The notes beneath the pieces are model-generated. The model saw nothing but the letters and a program-made list of their open reading frames with translations. It had not been told where the DNA came from and did not search any database. Shown here one piece after another: positions 45,147 through 53,716 of a stretch of 64,000 nucleotides of DNA; position 1 is the stretch's first letter; each line of letters begins with the position of its first letter. This stretch comes from Pantoea sp050157905 (GTDB lineage Bacteria > Pseudomonadota > Gammaproteobacteria > Enterobacterales > Enterobacteriaceae), in the NCBI RefSeq assembly GCF_050157905.1, contig NZ_JBKIWZ010000001.1, forward strand, positions 3,224,001-3,288,000, read 5' to 3'. The position numbers and the translations under genes were made by a program.

Positions 45147-46323
45147 AAGTGAAAGTACCCCGGGTCGCCTTTCCGGCACGCCGGGCAAGCCGTCACCGGG
45201 CAGCGTCACGCTGCCTAACCTGCAGGTTCTGGTGATGCTGGGCGCGATCGTGCTGATTGCGCTGTTCTTTACCTGGACCACCGACGGCGCCTGGCTCAGT
45301 GCGCGCAACGTTTCTAACCTGCTGCGCCAGACTGCCATCACCGGCATTCTGGCGGTCGGCATGGTCTTTGTGATTATTTCGGCCGAAATCGACCTCTCTG
45401 TGGGATCGATGATGGGGCTGCTGGGCGGGGCGGCCGCTATTTTTGACGTCTGGCTCGGCTGGCCGCTGCCCCTGACCATCGTAGTGACGCTGGTCATGGG
45501 GCTGCTGCTGGGCACCTGGAATGGCTGGTGGGTGGCCTACCGTAAAGTGCCCTCGTTTATCGTGACCCTGGCGGGAATGCTGGCCTTCCGTGGTGTGCTG
45601 GTCGGCATCACTGATGGCACGACCGTTGCGCCCATCACGCCGGGCATGTCGCAGATTGGCCAGAGCTATCTGCCGGACGGTGTCGGTTTTGGCTTTGGCA
45701 TCGCCGGTCTGGCGCTGTTTATGCTCTGGCAATGGCGGCTGCGGCTGCGTCGTCAACAGCTTGGGCTGCCACAGGGCGCAGCCAGCGGCGCCGTGGGACG
45801 TCAGGCGATCACCGCCATTCTGGTACTGGGTGCCATCTGGCTGCTCAATGACTATCGCGGCGTCCCTACGCCAGTGTTACTGCTGGCCGTGCTGCTGCTG
45901 GCGGGCATGTTTATGGCGACCCGCACTGCATTTGGCCGTCGCATCTACGCCATCGGCGGCAACATTGACGCCGCACGGCTGTCAGGCATCAATGTCGCAC
46001 GTACCAAGCTGGCGGTATTTGCCATCAACGGCGTGATGGTGGCGATCGCCGGTCTGATCCTCAGTTCACGCCTGGGCGCAGGCTCACCGTCGGCGGGTAA
46101 CATCGCCGAACTGGATGCTATTGCCGCCTGCGTCATTGGCGGAACCAGTCTGGCGGGCGGAGTGGGATCGGTGGCGGGCGCCGTCATGGGTGCTTTCATC
46201 ATGGCTTCGCTCGACAACGGCATGAGCATGATGGATGTGCCGACTTTCTGGCAGTACATCGTCAAAGGCGCGATCCTGCTGCTGGCGGTCTGGATGGATA
46301 CGGCAACGCGGCGTCGGGTGTAA
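45139..46323 (+). CDS. xylH: Xylose ABC transporter permease
   Basis: 394 residues. Permease with NVSNLLRQTAITGILAVGM and AEIDLSVGSMMGLLGG near residues 60-105 and the C-terminal GGTSLAGGVGSVAGAVMGAF. The ATG at 45139 overlaps xylG by 8 nt; a GTG at 45130 is also in frame. The N-terminal 25 residues differ from E. coli, the rest is closely conserved. Confidence 0.95.
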   Translation: MLKSESTPGRLSGTPGKPSPGSVTLPNLQVLVMLGAIVLIALFFTWTTDGAWLSARNVSNLLRQTAITGILAVGMVFVIISAEIDLSVGSMMGLLGGAAAIFDVWLGWPLPLTIVVTLVMGLLLGTWNGWWVAYRKVPSFIVTLAGMLAFRGVLVGITDGTTVAPITPGMSQIGQSYLPDGVGFGFGIAGLALFMLWQWRLRLRRQQLGLPQGAASGAVGRQAITAILVLGAIWLLNDYRGVPTPVLLLAVLLLAGMFMATRTAFGRRIYAIGGNIDAARLSGINVARTKLAVFAINGVMVAIAGLILSSRLGAGSPSAGNIAELDAIAACVIGGTSLAGGVGSVAGAVMGAFIMASLDNGMSMMDVPTFWQYIVKGAILLLAVWMDTATRRRV

Positions 46324-46416
46324 TCGCGCGGGCGATCACATTGTGGCGCAAACAATTTTTTTGCCCCTTTCAGGCGTGTTATGCAATGCGCTGAGGATTT
46401 AAGGGAACGCGCCACC

Positions 46417-47595
46417 ATGCATGATAAACGTTACCGCATTACGCTGCTATTTAATGCCAACAAGGTGTATGACCGTCAGGTTGTCGAGGGCGTCGGAGAG
46501 TATCTGCAGGCGTCCCAGACTGACTGGGATATCTTCATCGAAGAAGATTTTCGCTGCCGTATCGACAATATCCGGGAATGGCTGGGCGACGGGGTGATTG
46601 CCGATTATGACGACCGCTCTATCGAAACCCTGCTGTCCAGCGTCTCCGTTCCCATTGTTGGCGTCGGCGGATCTTACCATCGGCAGGAAGATTATCCGCC
46701 GGTGCACTACATCGCCACGGATAACGCCGCGCTGGTTGAGAAAGCCTTTCTGCATCTGAAAGAGAAGGGCATTAACCGCTTCGCCTTCTACGGCTTGCCG
46801 ATCTCCAGCGGCAAGCGATGGGCGCAGGAGCGGGAACAGGCGTTCCGCCAGCTGGTGGGACGTGAGCGTTATCAGGGTGTGGTTTATCAGGGAATGGAAA
46901 CCGCGCCGGATAACTGGCAGCACGCCCAGAACCGGCTGGCGGACTGGCTGCAGACGCTGCCCCCGCAGACCGGCATCATCGCCGTCACGGATGCGCGGGC
47001 ACGCCACCTGCTCCAGGCCTGTGAGCACCTGAAGATTCCGGTGCCGGAGAAGCTTACGGTGATCGGGATTGATAATGAGGAGCTGACCCGCTATCTGTCG
47101 CGGGTGGCGCTCTCTTCGGTAGCCCAGGGCTCGCGGCAGATGGGCTATCAGGCGGCCAAACTGCTGCACCGGCTGCTGGATAAGCAGTCTCTGCCACTTC
47201 AGCGTATTCTGGTGCCGCCGGTGAAGGTCATCGCCCGGCGCTCAACTGACTTTCGCTCGCTACGCGATCCGGCGGTGATTCAGGCAATGCACTATATCCG
47301 CTTCAACGCCTGCAAGGGGATCAAGGTGGAGCAGGTGCTGGATGCCGTCGGACTGTCGCGTTCCAATCTGGAGAAACGTTTCCGGGATGAAACCGGCGAC
47401 ACCATTCATGCGATGATCCACCGCGAAAAACTGGAAAAAGCGCGCGAACTGCTGGCTTCTTCCTCGCTCAATATCAATGAGATCTCGCAGATGTGCGGCT
47501 ATCCTTCGCTGCAGTACTTCTACTCGGTGTTCCGCAAAAGCTACGACACCACGCCGAAAGAGTATCGCCAGCATTACGGGGAGAATGTGCTGTAG
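46417..47595 (+). CDS. xylR: Xylose operon activator XylR (AraC family)
   Basis: 392 residues, as E. coli. An N-terminal LacI-like xylose-binding domain (RITLLFNANKVYDRQVVEGV, IDNEELTRYLSRVALSSV) is fused to a C-terminal AraC double HTH (about 305-385; LDAVGLSRSNLEKRF, INEISQMCGYPSLQYFYSVF). It activates xylAB and xylFGH in the presence of xylose. Start set at MHDKRYRITLLF. It lies 93 nt after xylH and may have its own promoter. Confidence 0.96.
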   Translation: MHDKRYRITLLFNANKVYDRQVVEGVGEYLQASQTDWDIFIEEDFRCRIDNIREWLGDGVIADYDDRSIETLLSSVSVPIVGVGGSYHRQEDYPPVHYIATDNAALVEKAFLHLKEKGINRFAFYGLPISSGKRWAQEREQAFRQLVGRERYQGVVYQGMETAPDNWQHAQNRLADWLQTLPPQTGIIAVTDARARHLLQACEHLKIPVPEKLTVIGIDNEELTRYLSRVALSSVAQGSRQMGYQAAKLLHRLLDKQSLPLQRILVPPVKVIARRSTDFRSLRDPAVIQAMHYIRFNACKGIKVEQVLDAVGLSRSNLEKRFRDETGDTIHAMIHREKLEKARELLASSSLNINEISQMCGYPSLQYFYSVFRKSYDTTPKEYRQHYGENVL

Positions 47596-47631
47596 AAGGC
47601 GAAGCCGGATAAATCCGTGCGGTCTGCGCCA

Positions 47632-48765
47632 CTAGAGCAGCCGCTGCTCACTCGCCTCAATCACTGCCAGCGCCAGGCCGTTGGCCGGATCAATGCGGCT
47701 CTCAGGAAAGTGCAGCTGCGTGTGTGCCGCAGTAAAAGCCAGCGTGTTGCTCTGGGCCGTTTTGTGCACCGCCTTGCAGAACGTCTCACTGACGTTCCAC
47801 GGGCAATCGATGATGATGGTCGCCGGGTTGAGCAGCAGCATGATCTGACTCAGCGCGGCACCGAGAAAACCGCCAGCCTGCGTCATCACCTCATCCACCA
47901 CGCGAACCGCACTGTCGCGGCTCTGCCAGCTCAGGCCAGGCTGGCGCTGCGCCAGCTGCTGGTTGACGGCAGGCTTGCTGATCAGCGCTTCAAGACAGCC
48001 GCGGCGGCCGCAGCTGCAACGCGGCCCGCCAGGCTGGACGATCAGATGTCCTGCCTCTCCCGCCGTCCAGCTATGCCCGGTAAACACGTCGCCGTGCTGG
48101 ATCAGTGCACCGCCAATTCCCTCAGAAATGCGCAGATAAAAGTGGCCGCTCTCTGTCGGTAATCCACACTGTTCCACCGCCAGCAGCGCTGCCGCTTTAA
48201 CATTATTCATAATGCGAATCGGCAGCTGGATCTGCCGGCGCAGCGAGGTCAGCAGGTCAACATCCTGCCATTCCAGCGGCAAAGAGATATGCATCCAGCC
48301 GCGTCGGGGATCGACGATGCCGGGAAAGCCCAGGCCAATGCCAAGCAGGTGGGGATAACGTTCGGTGAGCTGGCGGCAGAGCGTGGCCAGCTCGGCCAGC
48401 AGTCGGGTCGGATTGCTGGTATCGGTTCGCAGCGTCTGTTCAGCCAGCACCTGAGAAAAGTAGTCGCACACCCGCCAGTGGATGACGTTGCGTTCCACCA
48501 TCACACCTGCGCTCTGCAACTTTTCCGGCCGCAGCCTGATACCGATCTTGGGCCGTCCGGCAGCCGCCACGCTGACCGGCCCCAGCTCCTCTATCAGCGC
48601 CTGCTCCAGCAGATCATCAATGATTAACGAAACGGTATTCTTACTGAGCGCCAGCGCCTCCGCCAGCTCCTGACGCGACGTGACTCGCTGTTTACGCAAC
48701 CGGGCCATTACGCGTTTCTGATTATTCAGTCGCAGCAGTGCAGGGCCTTTGCCGTTCGTTTTCAT
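47632..48765 (-). CDS. ROK-family transcriptional repressor
   Basis: 377 residues. N-terminal winged HTH (LNNQKRVMARLRKQRVTSRQ, ...SKNTVSLIIDDLLEQ), then a ROK/sugar-kinase fold with GLGFPGIVDP, the sugar-contact region GHSWTAGEAGHL and zinc motif CSCGRRGCLE. This is the layout of NagC/Mlc and of the ROK XylR repressors of Gram-positives. It converges on the AraC-type xylR with 36 nt between them, so a role in pentose or oligosaccharide control is plausible but not shown. ATG at 48765 chosen for its upstream GGGTGA; an ATG/GTG at 48825 would add 20 residues. Confidence 0.82.
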   Translation of the reverse strand: MKTNGKGPALLRLNNQKRVMARLRKQRVTSRQELAEALALSKNTVSLIIDDLLEQALIEELGPVSVAAAGRPKIGIRLRPEKLQSAGVMVERNVIHWRVCDYFSQVLAEQTLRTDTSNPTRLLAELATLCRQLTERYPHLLGIGLGFPGIVDPRRGWMHISLPLEWQDVDLLTSLRRQIQLPIRIMNNVKAAALLAVEQCGLPTESGHFYLRISEGIGGALIQHGDVFTGHSWTAGEAGHLIVQPGGPRCSCGRRGCLEALISKPAVNQQLAQRQPGLSWQSRDSAVRVVDEVMTQAGGFLGAALSQIMLLLNPATIIIDCPWNVSETFCKAVHKTAQSNTLAFTAAHTQLHFPESRIDPANGLALAVIEASEQRLL

Positions 48766-49039
48766 CACGGATTCACCCAACAGAGGAGTAAACATTGAGT
48801 TTATCAGCCCCTGCGCGTTCTTCACCCTACACTTTTGCGGGCTGTTTCACACAACACGCGTGCGCCTTGTCGGGAGCGTGACCGCGATCGGATCGCCGGT
48901 CAGTCTGGGGCATCCGGCAGATGCGGCTCCCGGTCACCGCGATAAAGCCGCGTTATCCGGCAAAGCGAAGCGTTATCGGCAGGCAATAGCGCGCAACGCG
49001 CTGCGCCCCGGCTGAAACCTGCCATAACGCCGGCTGGGA

Positions 49040-49780
49040 TTAATATTCGTCGCCGCGCACCCGGCTGCGATAGCTTTCCCAGTCAAAGCGGACCCACAGG
49101 CTATTGCCCAGACGCATACGGTCCATCACGCGTTCACCCAGCAGGGCATTCATACCCGCATGATCAAGGTTGGAGAGCATGCCGGTCGGGCGTTTCGACG
49201 AGGAGCGGCGGTCAACGATCTGGTTGATAATCACCTTCTCGTAGCGCGATTCGCTCTGCATACCGATTTCATCGATCACCAGCAGGTCAACACTGCTGAG
49301 GTCCTGAATCAGCCGCTCTTCAGTGATGCCGCTGCTGCCGCTGAAGGTGCCTTTCATGCTCGACATCAGGTCGGCGACCGTCACGATCAGGACGCTTTTA
49401 CCCCGCAGGATCAGGTCATTGCCGATCGCGGCGGCCAGATGGTTTTTACCGGTGCCAGGACGGCCCGAGAAGACGAAGCTGGCGATGCTGCCCTCGAATT
49501 CAGCGGCGTACTGACGCGCCAGCTCCAGCGCTTTACGCTGCCCTTCGTTTTCGACCCGGTAATTGTCAAACGAGCAGTTGATATGCAGTTCGCGAATGCC
49601 GGAACGGCCCATCACGCGCTGCATTTTCATGGCGCGGTTCTCACGCACAATCGCCTCTGAACGCAGGCGACCCTGCTCCTGGTTCCACGCCAGCAGCTCT
49701 TCACCATTGGCGAATTTTGGCCGGGTACCGGCGGGCATCATTTTTTTCAGACGGTTAAAGAGATCGTCGGGCGTTTTCAT
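49040..49780 (-). CDS. dnaC: DNA replication protein DnaC (helicase loader)
   Basis: 246 residues, AAA+ loader of the DnaB helicase. Walker A GRPGTGKNHLAAAIG (about 103-117), Walker B LLVIDEIGMQ, sensor 1 GMLSNLDHAG and the arginine region DRMRLGNSLWVRFDWESYR. Its start overlaps the dnaT stop by one base (TAATG), so the two are coupled. Confidence 0.96.
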   Translation of the reverse strand: MKTPDDLFNRLKKMMPAGTRPKFANGEELLAWNQEQGRLRSEAIVRENRAMKMQRVMGRSGIRELHINCSFDNYRVENEGQRKALELARQYAAEFEGSIASFVFSGRPGTGKNHLAAAIGNDLILRGKSVLIVTVADLMSSMKGTFSGSSGITEERLIQDLSSVDLLVIDEIGMQSESRYEKVIINQIVDRRSSSKRPTGMLSNLDHAGMNALLGERVMDRMRLGNSLWVRFDWESYRSRVRGDEY

Positions 49781-50316
49781 TATTCACCTCGGAAACCATC
49801 GGGAATAGTACGGTCAGGATCGGGCAACTGCGTGATATCACGCTTCGGCTGCCCGCCGCTGGCGACGCGATTCATCTGGATGCTGCGCGCCAGCTTCTGC
49901 TGCCACTGCACATGGTGGAACATCCGGCCTTCTGCCTGCCAATAGGCGACAAAGGCCGCCAGCTCGCCGGGCGTCACCGGTTCACTCAGCGCCACGCCCC
50001 AGATCGCGGCCTGGCGCGTAAAGTCGGCATCCGGCTGCCAGCCCGGATACATGGCGAACTTCCCGGCCGGTGTGTGAATCGGGGCGGGCGTATCGTCATA
50101 CAGGCTGTCATCCAGCGCCACATCGTTCGGCTGCCGGGCGGCGGCTTCCAGCGCCAGCAGCTCGGCCAGACGCGCCGGGGTGATGGCATACATCACCGGC
50201 GCGTAGTTATCTAACACCGCCAGCGTGCCCTTTTCCGCCTGCTGCAGGGCAGTCAGCGGATCCTGTCGGAAGGCATCCAGGCCAATGAGCGTTGAAGTTA
50301 AGATTTTAGCTGACAT
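49780..50316 (-). CDS. dnaT: Primosomal protein DnaT
   Basis: 178 residues (E. coli 179). Conserved TPARLAELLALE, KFAMYPGWQPDADF and AYWQAEGRMFHHVQWQQKLARS match DnaT, which helps PriA/PriB load DnaB-DnaC at stalled forks. The start at 50316 (MSAKILTSTLIG) corresponds to E. coli; seven further codons upstream are open. In E. coli the pair lies beside yjjA and yjjB far from xyl; here it is between xyl and tag. Confidence 0.92.
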   Translation of the reverse strand: MSAKILTSTLIGLDAFRQDPLTALQQAEKGTLAVLDNYAPVMYAITPARLAELLALEAAARQPNDVALDDSLYDDTPAPIHTPAGKFAMYPGWQPDADFTRQAAIWGVALSEPVTPGELAAFVAYWQAEGRMFHHVQWQQKLARSIQMNRVASGGQPKRDITQLPDPDRTIPDGFRGE

Positions 50317-50343
50317 GAAAAGACCTGAGGTTAACAAACACCT

Positions 50344-50369
50344 TGCGCCGGGAAACGGTCGCCGGCGCA
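50344..50369 (-). terminator. Hairpin upstream of dnaT
   Basis: 8-bp stem TGCGCCGG/CCGGCGCA with a 10-nt loop between the unrecognised membrane gene and dnaT, followed on the minus strand by AGGTGTTTGTT. It may end transcription of the upstream gene or attenuate read-through into dnaTC. A TACAAT on the minus strand near 50382-50387 could be a dnaT -10. Confidence 0.4.
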
Positions 50370-50423
50370 GAAGGGGTTATTGTACCTTTTTTAACGCGGG
50401 GGATCGCTTAAAAAGGGCCGCGA

Positions 50424-51104
50424 TCAGTGTGAGGCGGCCGGAGAGGCGGCATGGCGGGCCGGTGCGGATTCCGCGGCCCGCAGGCGGATGGCGGCGGCGG
50501 CCGGACGGGTTTGCCATAAATAGCGAACCGAAGCGAGCCAGCAGAGGCTGTATCCCAGCAGTTCGGTGCCCTCTTCGGCCATGTTTTTTACCACGCGGTT
50601 ATAATCGCCCAGCATCAGGTGCTGCCACAGCGCATGAATTCCAAACAGCCGTGAGAAGACCAGGACTACCAAAAAGCCGGAGGCCATCACCGGCCAGCTG
50701 CGATGCTGCACCAGCGCCGCCAGCCCCTTTACGGTCTGTTTCGGTGTGCGCAGCGCCACGGCCAGTGAGCCTGCCGTCACGGCCAGCGCAAACCAGACCC
50801 AGCTGCCGTGCTGAATCGCATCAAACGCGAAATCAAGCTCGCGGATCAGCATGCAGCTGTAGAAACCCGCGACTAAGGTCAGCGCGCCACGCTGACCGGC
50901 GCGGCGACGGGCCGCAATGAAAAACAGCGCGGCGATGATCGCCAGCATCAGTTCCTGGGTGGTTTCCGTAAAAGAGGTTTCGTGCAGGGCGTCGTTCATC
51001 CAGGCGACATCAACGTAGACAGGTACGATTGTCAGGGCAAGAACCAGAGCGGCCAGCAGGAAGACCACGATTTCGCGGCCAATAATTGTCAAATCGTTGC
51101 GCAT
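50424..51104 (-). CDS. Inner-membrane protein of unknown function
   Basis: 226 residues that I do not recognise. About six membrane helices are visible: roughly 8-32, 48-64, 72-88, 98-117, 135-155 and 178-196. Acidic residues next to helices (RELDFAFD, EEGTELLGY) are the most distinctive polar features. The last 25 residues are Ala/Arg-rich and probably cytoplasmic. A TATAAT on the minus strand at 51135-51140, 31 bp before the ATG, may be its -10. It is upstream of dnaT in the same direction, but a hairpin lies between them, so shared function is not implied. Confidence 0.6.
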   Translation of the reverse strand: MRNDLTIIGREIVVFLLAALVLALTIVPVYVDVAWMNDALHETSFTETTQELMLAIIAALFFIAARRRAGQRGALTLVAGFYSCMLIRELDFAFDAIQHGSWVWFALAVTAGSLAVALRTPKQTVKGLAALVQHRSWPVMASGFLVVLVFSRLFGIHALWQHLMLGDYNRVVKNMAEEGTELLGYSLCWLASVRYLWQTRPAAAAIRLRAAESAPARHAASPAASH

Positions 51105-51179
51105 AATGTTACCGGTATAATGATTAGCGGCCTCATTATATTTTAAACGACCGGTCGCCTTTCTCTTTTTATGCCCCGG

Positions 51180-51863
51180 TCAGAAGCTGGCACTGAAGCC
51201 AACGCTGTAAAGTTGCTGCTCTTCATTATTCAGCGCTTCGCTCTGTGAAAAGGCGGCAAAAGCCGCCAGATTATCATTCAAAGGCAGCTGCGCACCGATG
51301 CTCAGATCAAGACCATTGGCCTGATCGGAGCCGGTGGCGGCATCACGTGCACCGCTCTGCGATGCATCCGCAAGGAAATAGTGATAACTCAGCTGCGCCC
51401 AGGGCGCTATCCATCCCTGCCGGGAATCGATGCGCCAGCCGACGCTGGCGCTCTGCTCGCGGCTCTGCGGGTCACTGTAGTCGCACTGCAGACAGGTCGC
51501 CTGCTGCGGATCAACCGCATACTGCGCCACCGGCCCGGTGGTGACAGAGGCGGAAAGAGGCAGGTCAATGCCAGCCCGATAGCGTTTTCCCAGCGGCGTG
51601 CTGCCTGCGCTGCCGGTTTCACTGTGCAGCATGATCGGCGACGCGGTGGGGGAGTTGATTGCAGCCTCAAACAGGGCGCGGCTGTCATCGCTGAAAGCAG
51701 GAGGCGTCAGGGCGATTTTCTCAGCCAGTATGGTGTCGTAGTCGGGCAGCAGATCGGTATGTCGGGGCGCAGAAGAGCCGCCGCGGGCAAACGTCGGTTG
51801 CGATAAGATTAATAGCCCTACAGCACAGCAGGTCCGCAGACCTTTTCCACCGTTTACTGGCAC
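51180..51863 (-). CDS. Small exported protein with autotransporter-like beta-barrel C-terminus
   Basis: 227 residues. A signal peptide (about 1-26, cleaved near TFA) precedes a short low-complexity passenger (RGGSSAPRHTDLLPDYDTIL) and then alternating polar/hydrophobic strands: RYRAGIDLPLSASVTTGPVA, SASVGWRIDSRQGWIAPWAQ, GLDLSIGAQLPLNDNLAAFA. It ends in a terminal aromatic (QLYSVGFSASF), the outer-membrane insertion signal. This looks like the barrel of an esterase-type autotransporter, but there is no catalytic passenger and the barrel is shorter than usual (about 150 against 270 residues). GTG start with TGGAG 8 nt upstream. Divergent from tag. Confidence 0.55.
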   Translation of the reverse strand: MPVNGGKGLRTCCAVGLLILSQPTFARGGSSAPRHTDLLPDYDTILAEKIALTPPAFSDDSRALFEAAINSPTASPIMLHSETGSAGSTPLGKRYRAGIDLPLSASVTTGPVAQYAVDPQQATCLQCDYSDPQSREQSASVGWRIDSRQGWIAPWAQLSYHYFLADASQSGARDAATGSDQANGLDLSIGAQLPLNDNLAAFAAFSQSEALNNEEQQLYSVGFSASF

Positions 51864-52019
51864 CCTCTATTCTCCAGGCAGAGCTGAAGTGATTGTCCAA
51901 CGTTCTGATTAAAATCCGAGCCATCTCTGTTATTTACCCGGTGTTCGTTTAACTATCAACCGATTAATTTTAAGATCAAGCGGACCGCTAAAATATTCTC
52001 GTCATAAAGGAACAAAGCG

Positions 52020-52586
52020 ATGCAACGATGTGGTTGGGTAACGCAGGATCCCCTCTATCTGGCTTATCACGACAGGGAGTGGGGCGTGGCGCAGAGAGAC
52101 AAACGTGCACTGTTTGAAATGCTCTGTCTGGAAGGTCAGCAGGCAGGATTATCCTGGATCACGGTGCTGAAAAAGCGCGAAAACTACCGGAGGGCGTTTC
52201 ATCAGTTCGATCCGCAGGCCATCGCGCAGATGGATGCGGCTGCAATCGATACGCTGATGCAAAACAGCGGCATTATCCGTCATCCGGGTAAAATTGCGGC
52301 CATTATTGCCAATGCCAGGGCGTTTCTTGAGATGGAAGCGAAAGGTGAAGATTTCAGCCACTTCGTATGGCAATTTGTCGATAACGTGCAAATCGTTCAT
52401 CATCATCCGGACTACCAGCTGGCGCCCACGATGTCAGAGCAGGCTATTGCGCTCTCAAAGGCACTGAAGCAGCGCGGTTTCAAATTCATCGGCCCGACAA
52501 TTTGCTACGCCTTTATGCAGGCCTGCGGGCTGGTAAACGACCATCAAAGCAACTGTTTCTGCCATCCTGACAACCAGAAGGGCTGA
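52020..52586 (+). CDS. tag: DNA-3-methyladenine glycosylase I
   Basis: 188 residues. Constitutive base-excision glycosylase for 3-methyladenine. N-terminal RCGWVTQDPLYLAYHDREWG with zinc ligands Cys4 and His17, EGQQAGLSWITVLKKRENYR, and C-terminal NDHQSNCFC that supplies the other zinc ligands. In E. coli tag is followed by yiaC, bisC, yiaD and ghrB; here yiaC and bisC are absent. Confidence 0.96.
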   Translation: MQRCGWVTQDPLYLAYHDREWGVAQRDKRALFEMLCLEGQQAGLSWITVLKKRENYRRAFHQFDPQAIAQMDAAAIDTLMQNSGIIRHPGKIAAIIANARAFLEMEAKGEDFSHFVWQFVDNVQIVHHHPDYQLAPTMSEQAIALSKALKQRGFKFIGPTICYAFMQACGLVNDHQSNCFCHPDNQKG

Positions 52587-52696
52587 TTCCGGATAAATCA
52601 GGAATTTTCCGCACTACATTGCCTGGCGACAGGCGGCATAATCGTGCCACTTATGGGAAAGGTTTTCCTGTGTGTCTCGAATGTAAGGGAACAAAA

Positions 52697-53359
52697 ATGC
52701 AGAAGAAATTAATTGCCATCACCTTGTTATTAAGCGGCAGTCTGGCCCTGCCTGGCTGTACTACCAATCCTTATACTGGCGAATCTCAGGCGGGTAAGTC
52801 AGGCATGGGCGCAGGTCTGGGCGCGTTAGTGGGGGCGGGTGTCGGTGTACTCTCCTCCTCGAAGAAAGATCGTAAAAAAGGAGCGCTGATTGGTGCCGCA
52901 GGTGGCGCCGCGCTGGGCGGTGGCATCGGTTACTACATGGATGTGCAGGAAGCCAAACTGCGCGACAAAATGCGTGGTACCGGCGTCAGCGTGACCCGTA
53001 ACGGCGATAACATCGTCCTGAATATGCCAAATAATGTGACGTTCGACTCCAGCAGCAGCAACCTGAAACCGGCCGGCGCAAACACGCTGACCGGCGTGGC
53101 ATTAGTGCTGAAAGAGTATCCAAAAACTGCGGTGAATGTTGTGGGTTATACCGACAGCACGGGCAGCCGGGCACTGAACATGCGCCTGTCGCAGCAGCGT
53201 GCTGAAAGCGTGGCCAGTGCACTGATCACGCAGGGCGTGGCCAGCGATCGCCTGCGCACTCAGGGCGCAGGCCCGGACAACCCGGTTGCCACCAACAGCA
53301 CCGAAGCCGGTAAAGCGCAAAACCGTCGCGTTGAGATCACCCTCAGCCCGCTGAGCTGA
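52697..53359 (+). CDS. yiaD: OmpA-family outer-membrane lipoprotein YiaD
   Basis: 220 residues. Lipobox LALPGC with lipidated Cys21, a glycine-zipper segment (GMGAGLGALVGAGVGVLSSS and GALIGAAGGAALGGGIGYY, about 38-85), then an OmpA peptidoglycan-binding domain (about 105-218) with NVVGYTDSTGSRALNMRLSQ and AQNRRVEI. Multicopy yiaD suppresses a bamD defect in E. coli. Ribosome site AAGGGA before the ATG at 52697. Confidence 0.95.
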   Translation: MQKKLIAITLLLSGSLALPGCTTNPYTGESQAGKSGMGAGLGALVGAGVGVLSSSKKDRKKGALIGAAGGAALGGGIGYYMDVQEAKLRDKMRGTGVSVTRNGDNIVLNMPNNVTFDSSSSNLKPAGANTLTGVALVLKEYPKTAVNVVGYTDSTGSRALNMRLSQQRAESVASALITQGVASDRLRTQGAGPDNPVATNSTEAGKAQNRRVEITLSPLS

Positions 53360-53716
53360 TTGCGGTCGCCCCCGCCCGGGGGCGCTCGCTGTTCTGCTGA
53401 ACCTGCCGTCAGACGTCGTCGCCTTTCTGTTCAGCAGGACCAGCTGAAACAGGAGTCTGATCGGCTCTGAACGACGTCCCCCGGTTTCCTGCTTTTCGCC
53501 ACTTTCTATCTTCGGAAACCGTCGCCCGGCGCACGACCTGCTGCTCTTGTGTTCTTCTGTCCGGCTGAACAGGGGCCGGAAAAGGTTATCCGGCTGATGG
53601 ACTGCATAGTGCCGAAAAGAAGAATGTTGCGGCCTGCCATTTCCGGTGCAGCACTTTTTGCGCCGGGCCAGGCTTGTGCTAGTCTCTGCCTGGTTTCTTA
53701 TTTTGCAGGATATCTC
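53360..53716. other. Gene-free interval between yiaD and the LacI-type regulator
   Basis: 357 bp. A GC hairpin GCCCCC/GGGGGC (53368-53383) follows yiaD and may be its terminator. A second, longer inverted repeat pairs 53391-53402 with 53429-53440 (12 bp, one G-U, 26-nt loop). The remainder holds the leader of the regulator. No convincing gene is seen; an open frame from 53549 merely extends the regulator upstream of its good ribosome site. Confidence 0.5.
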
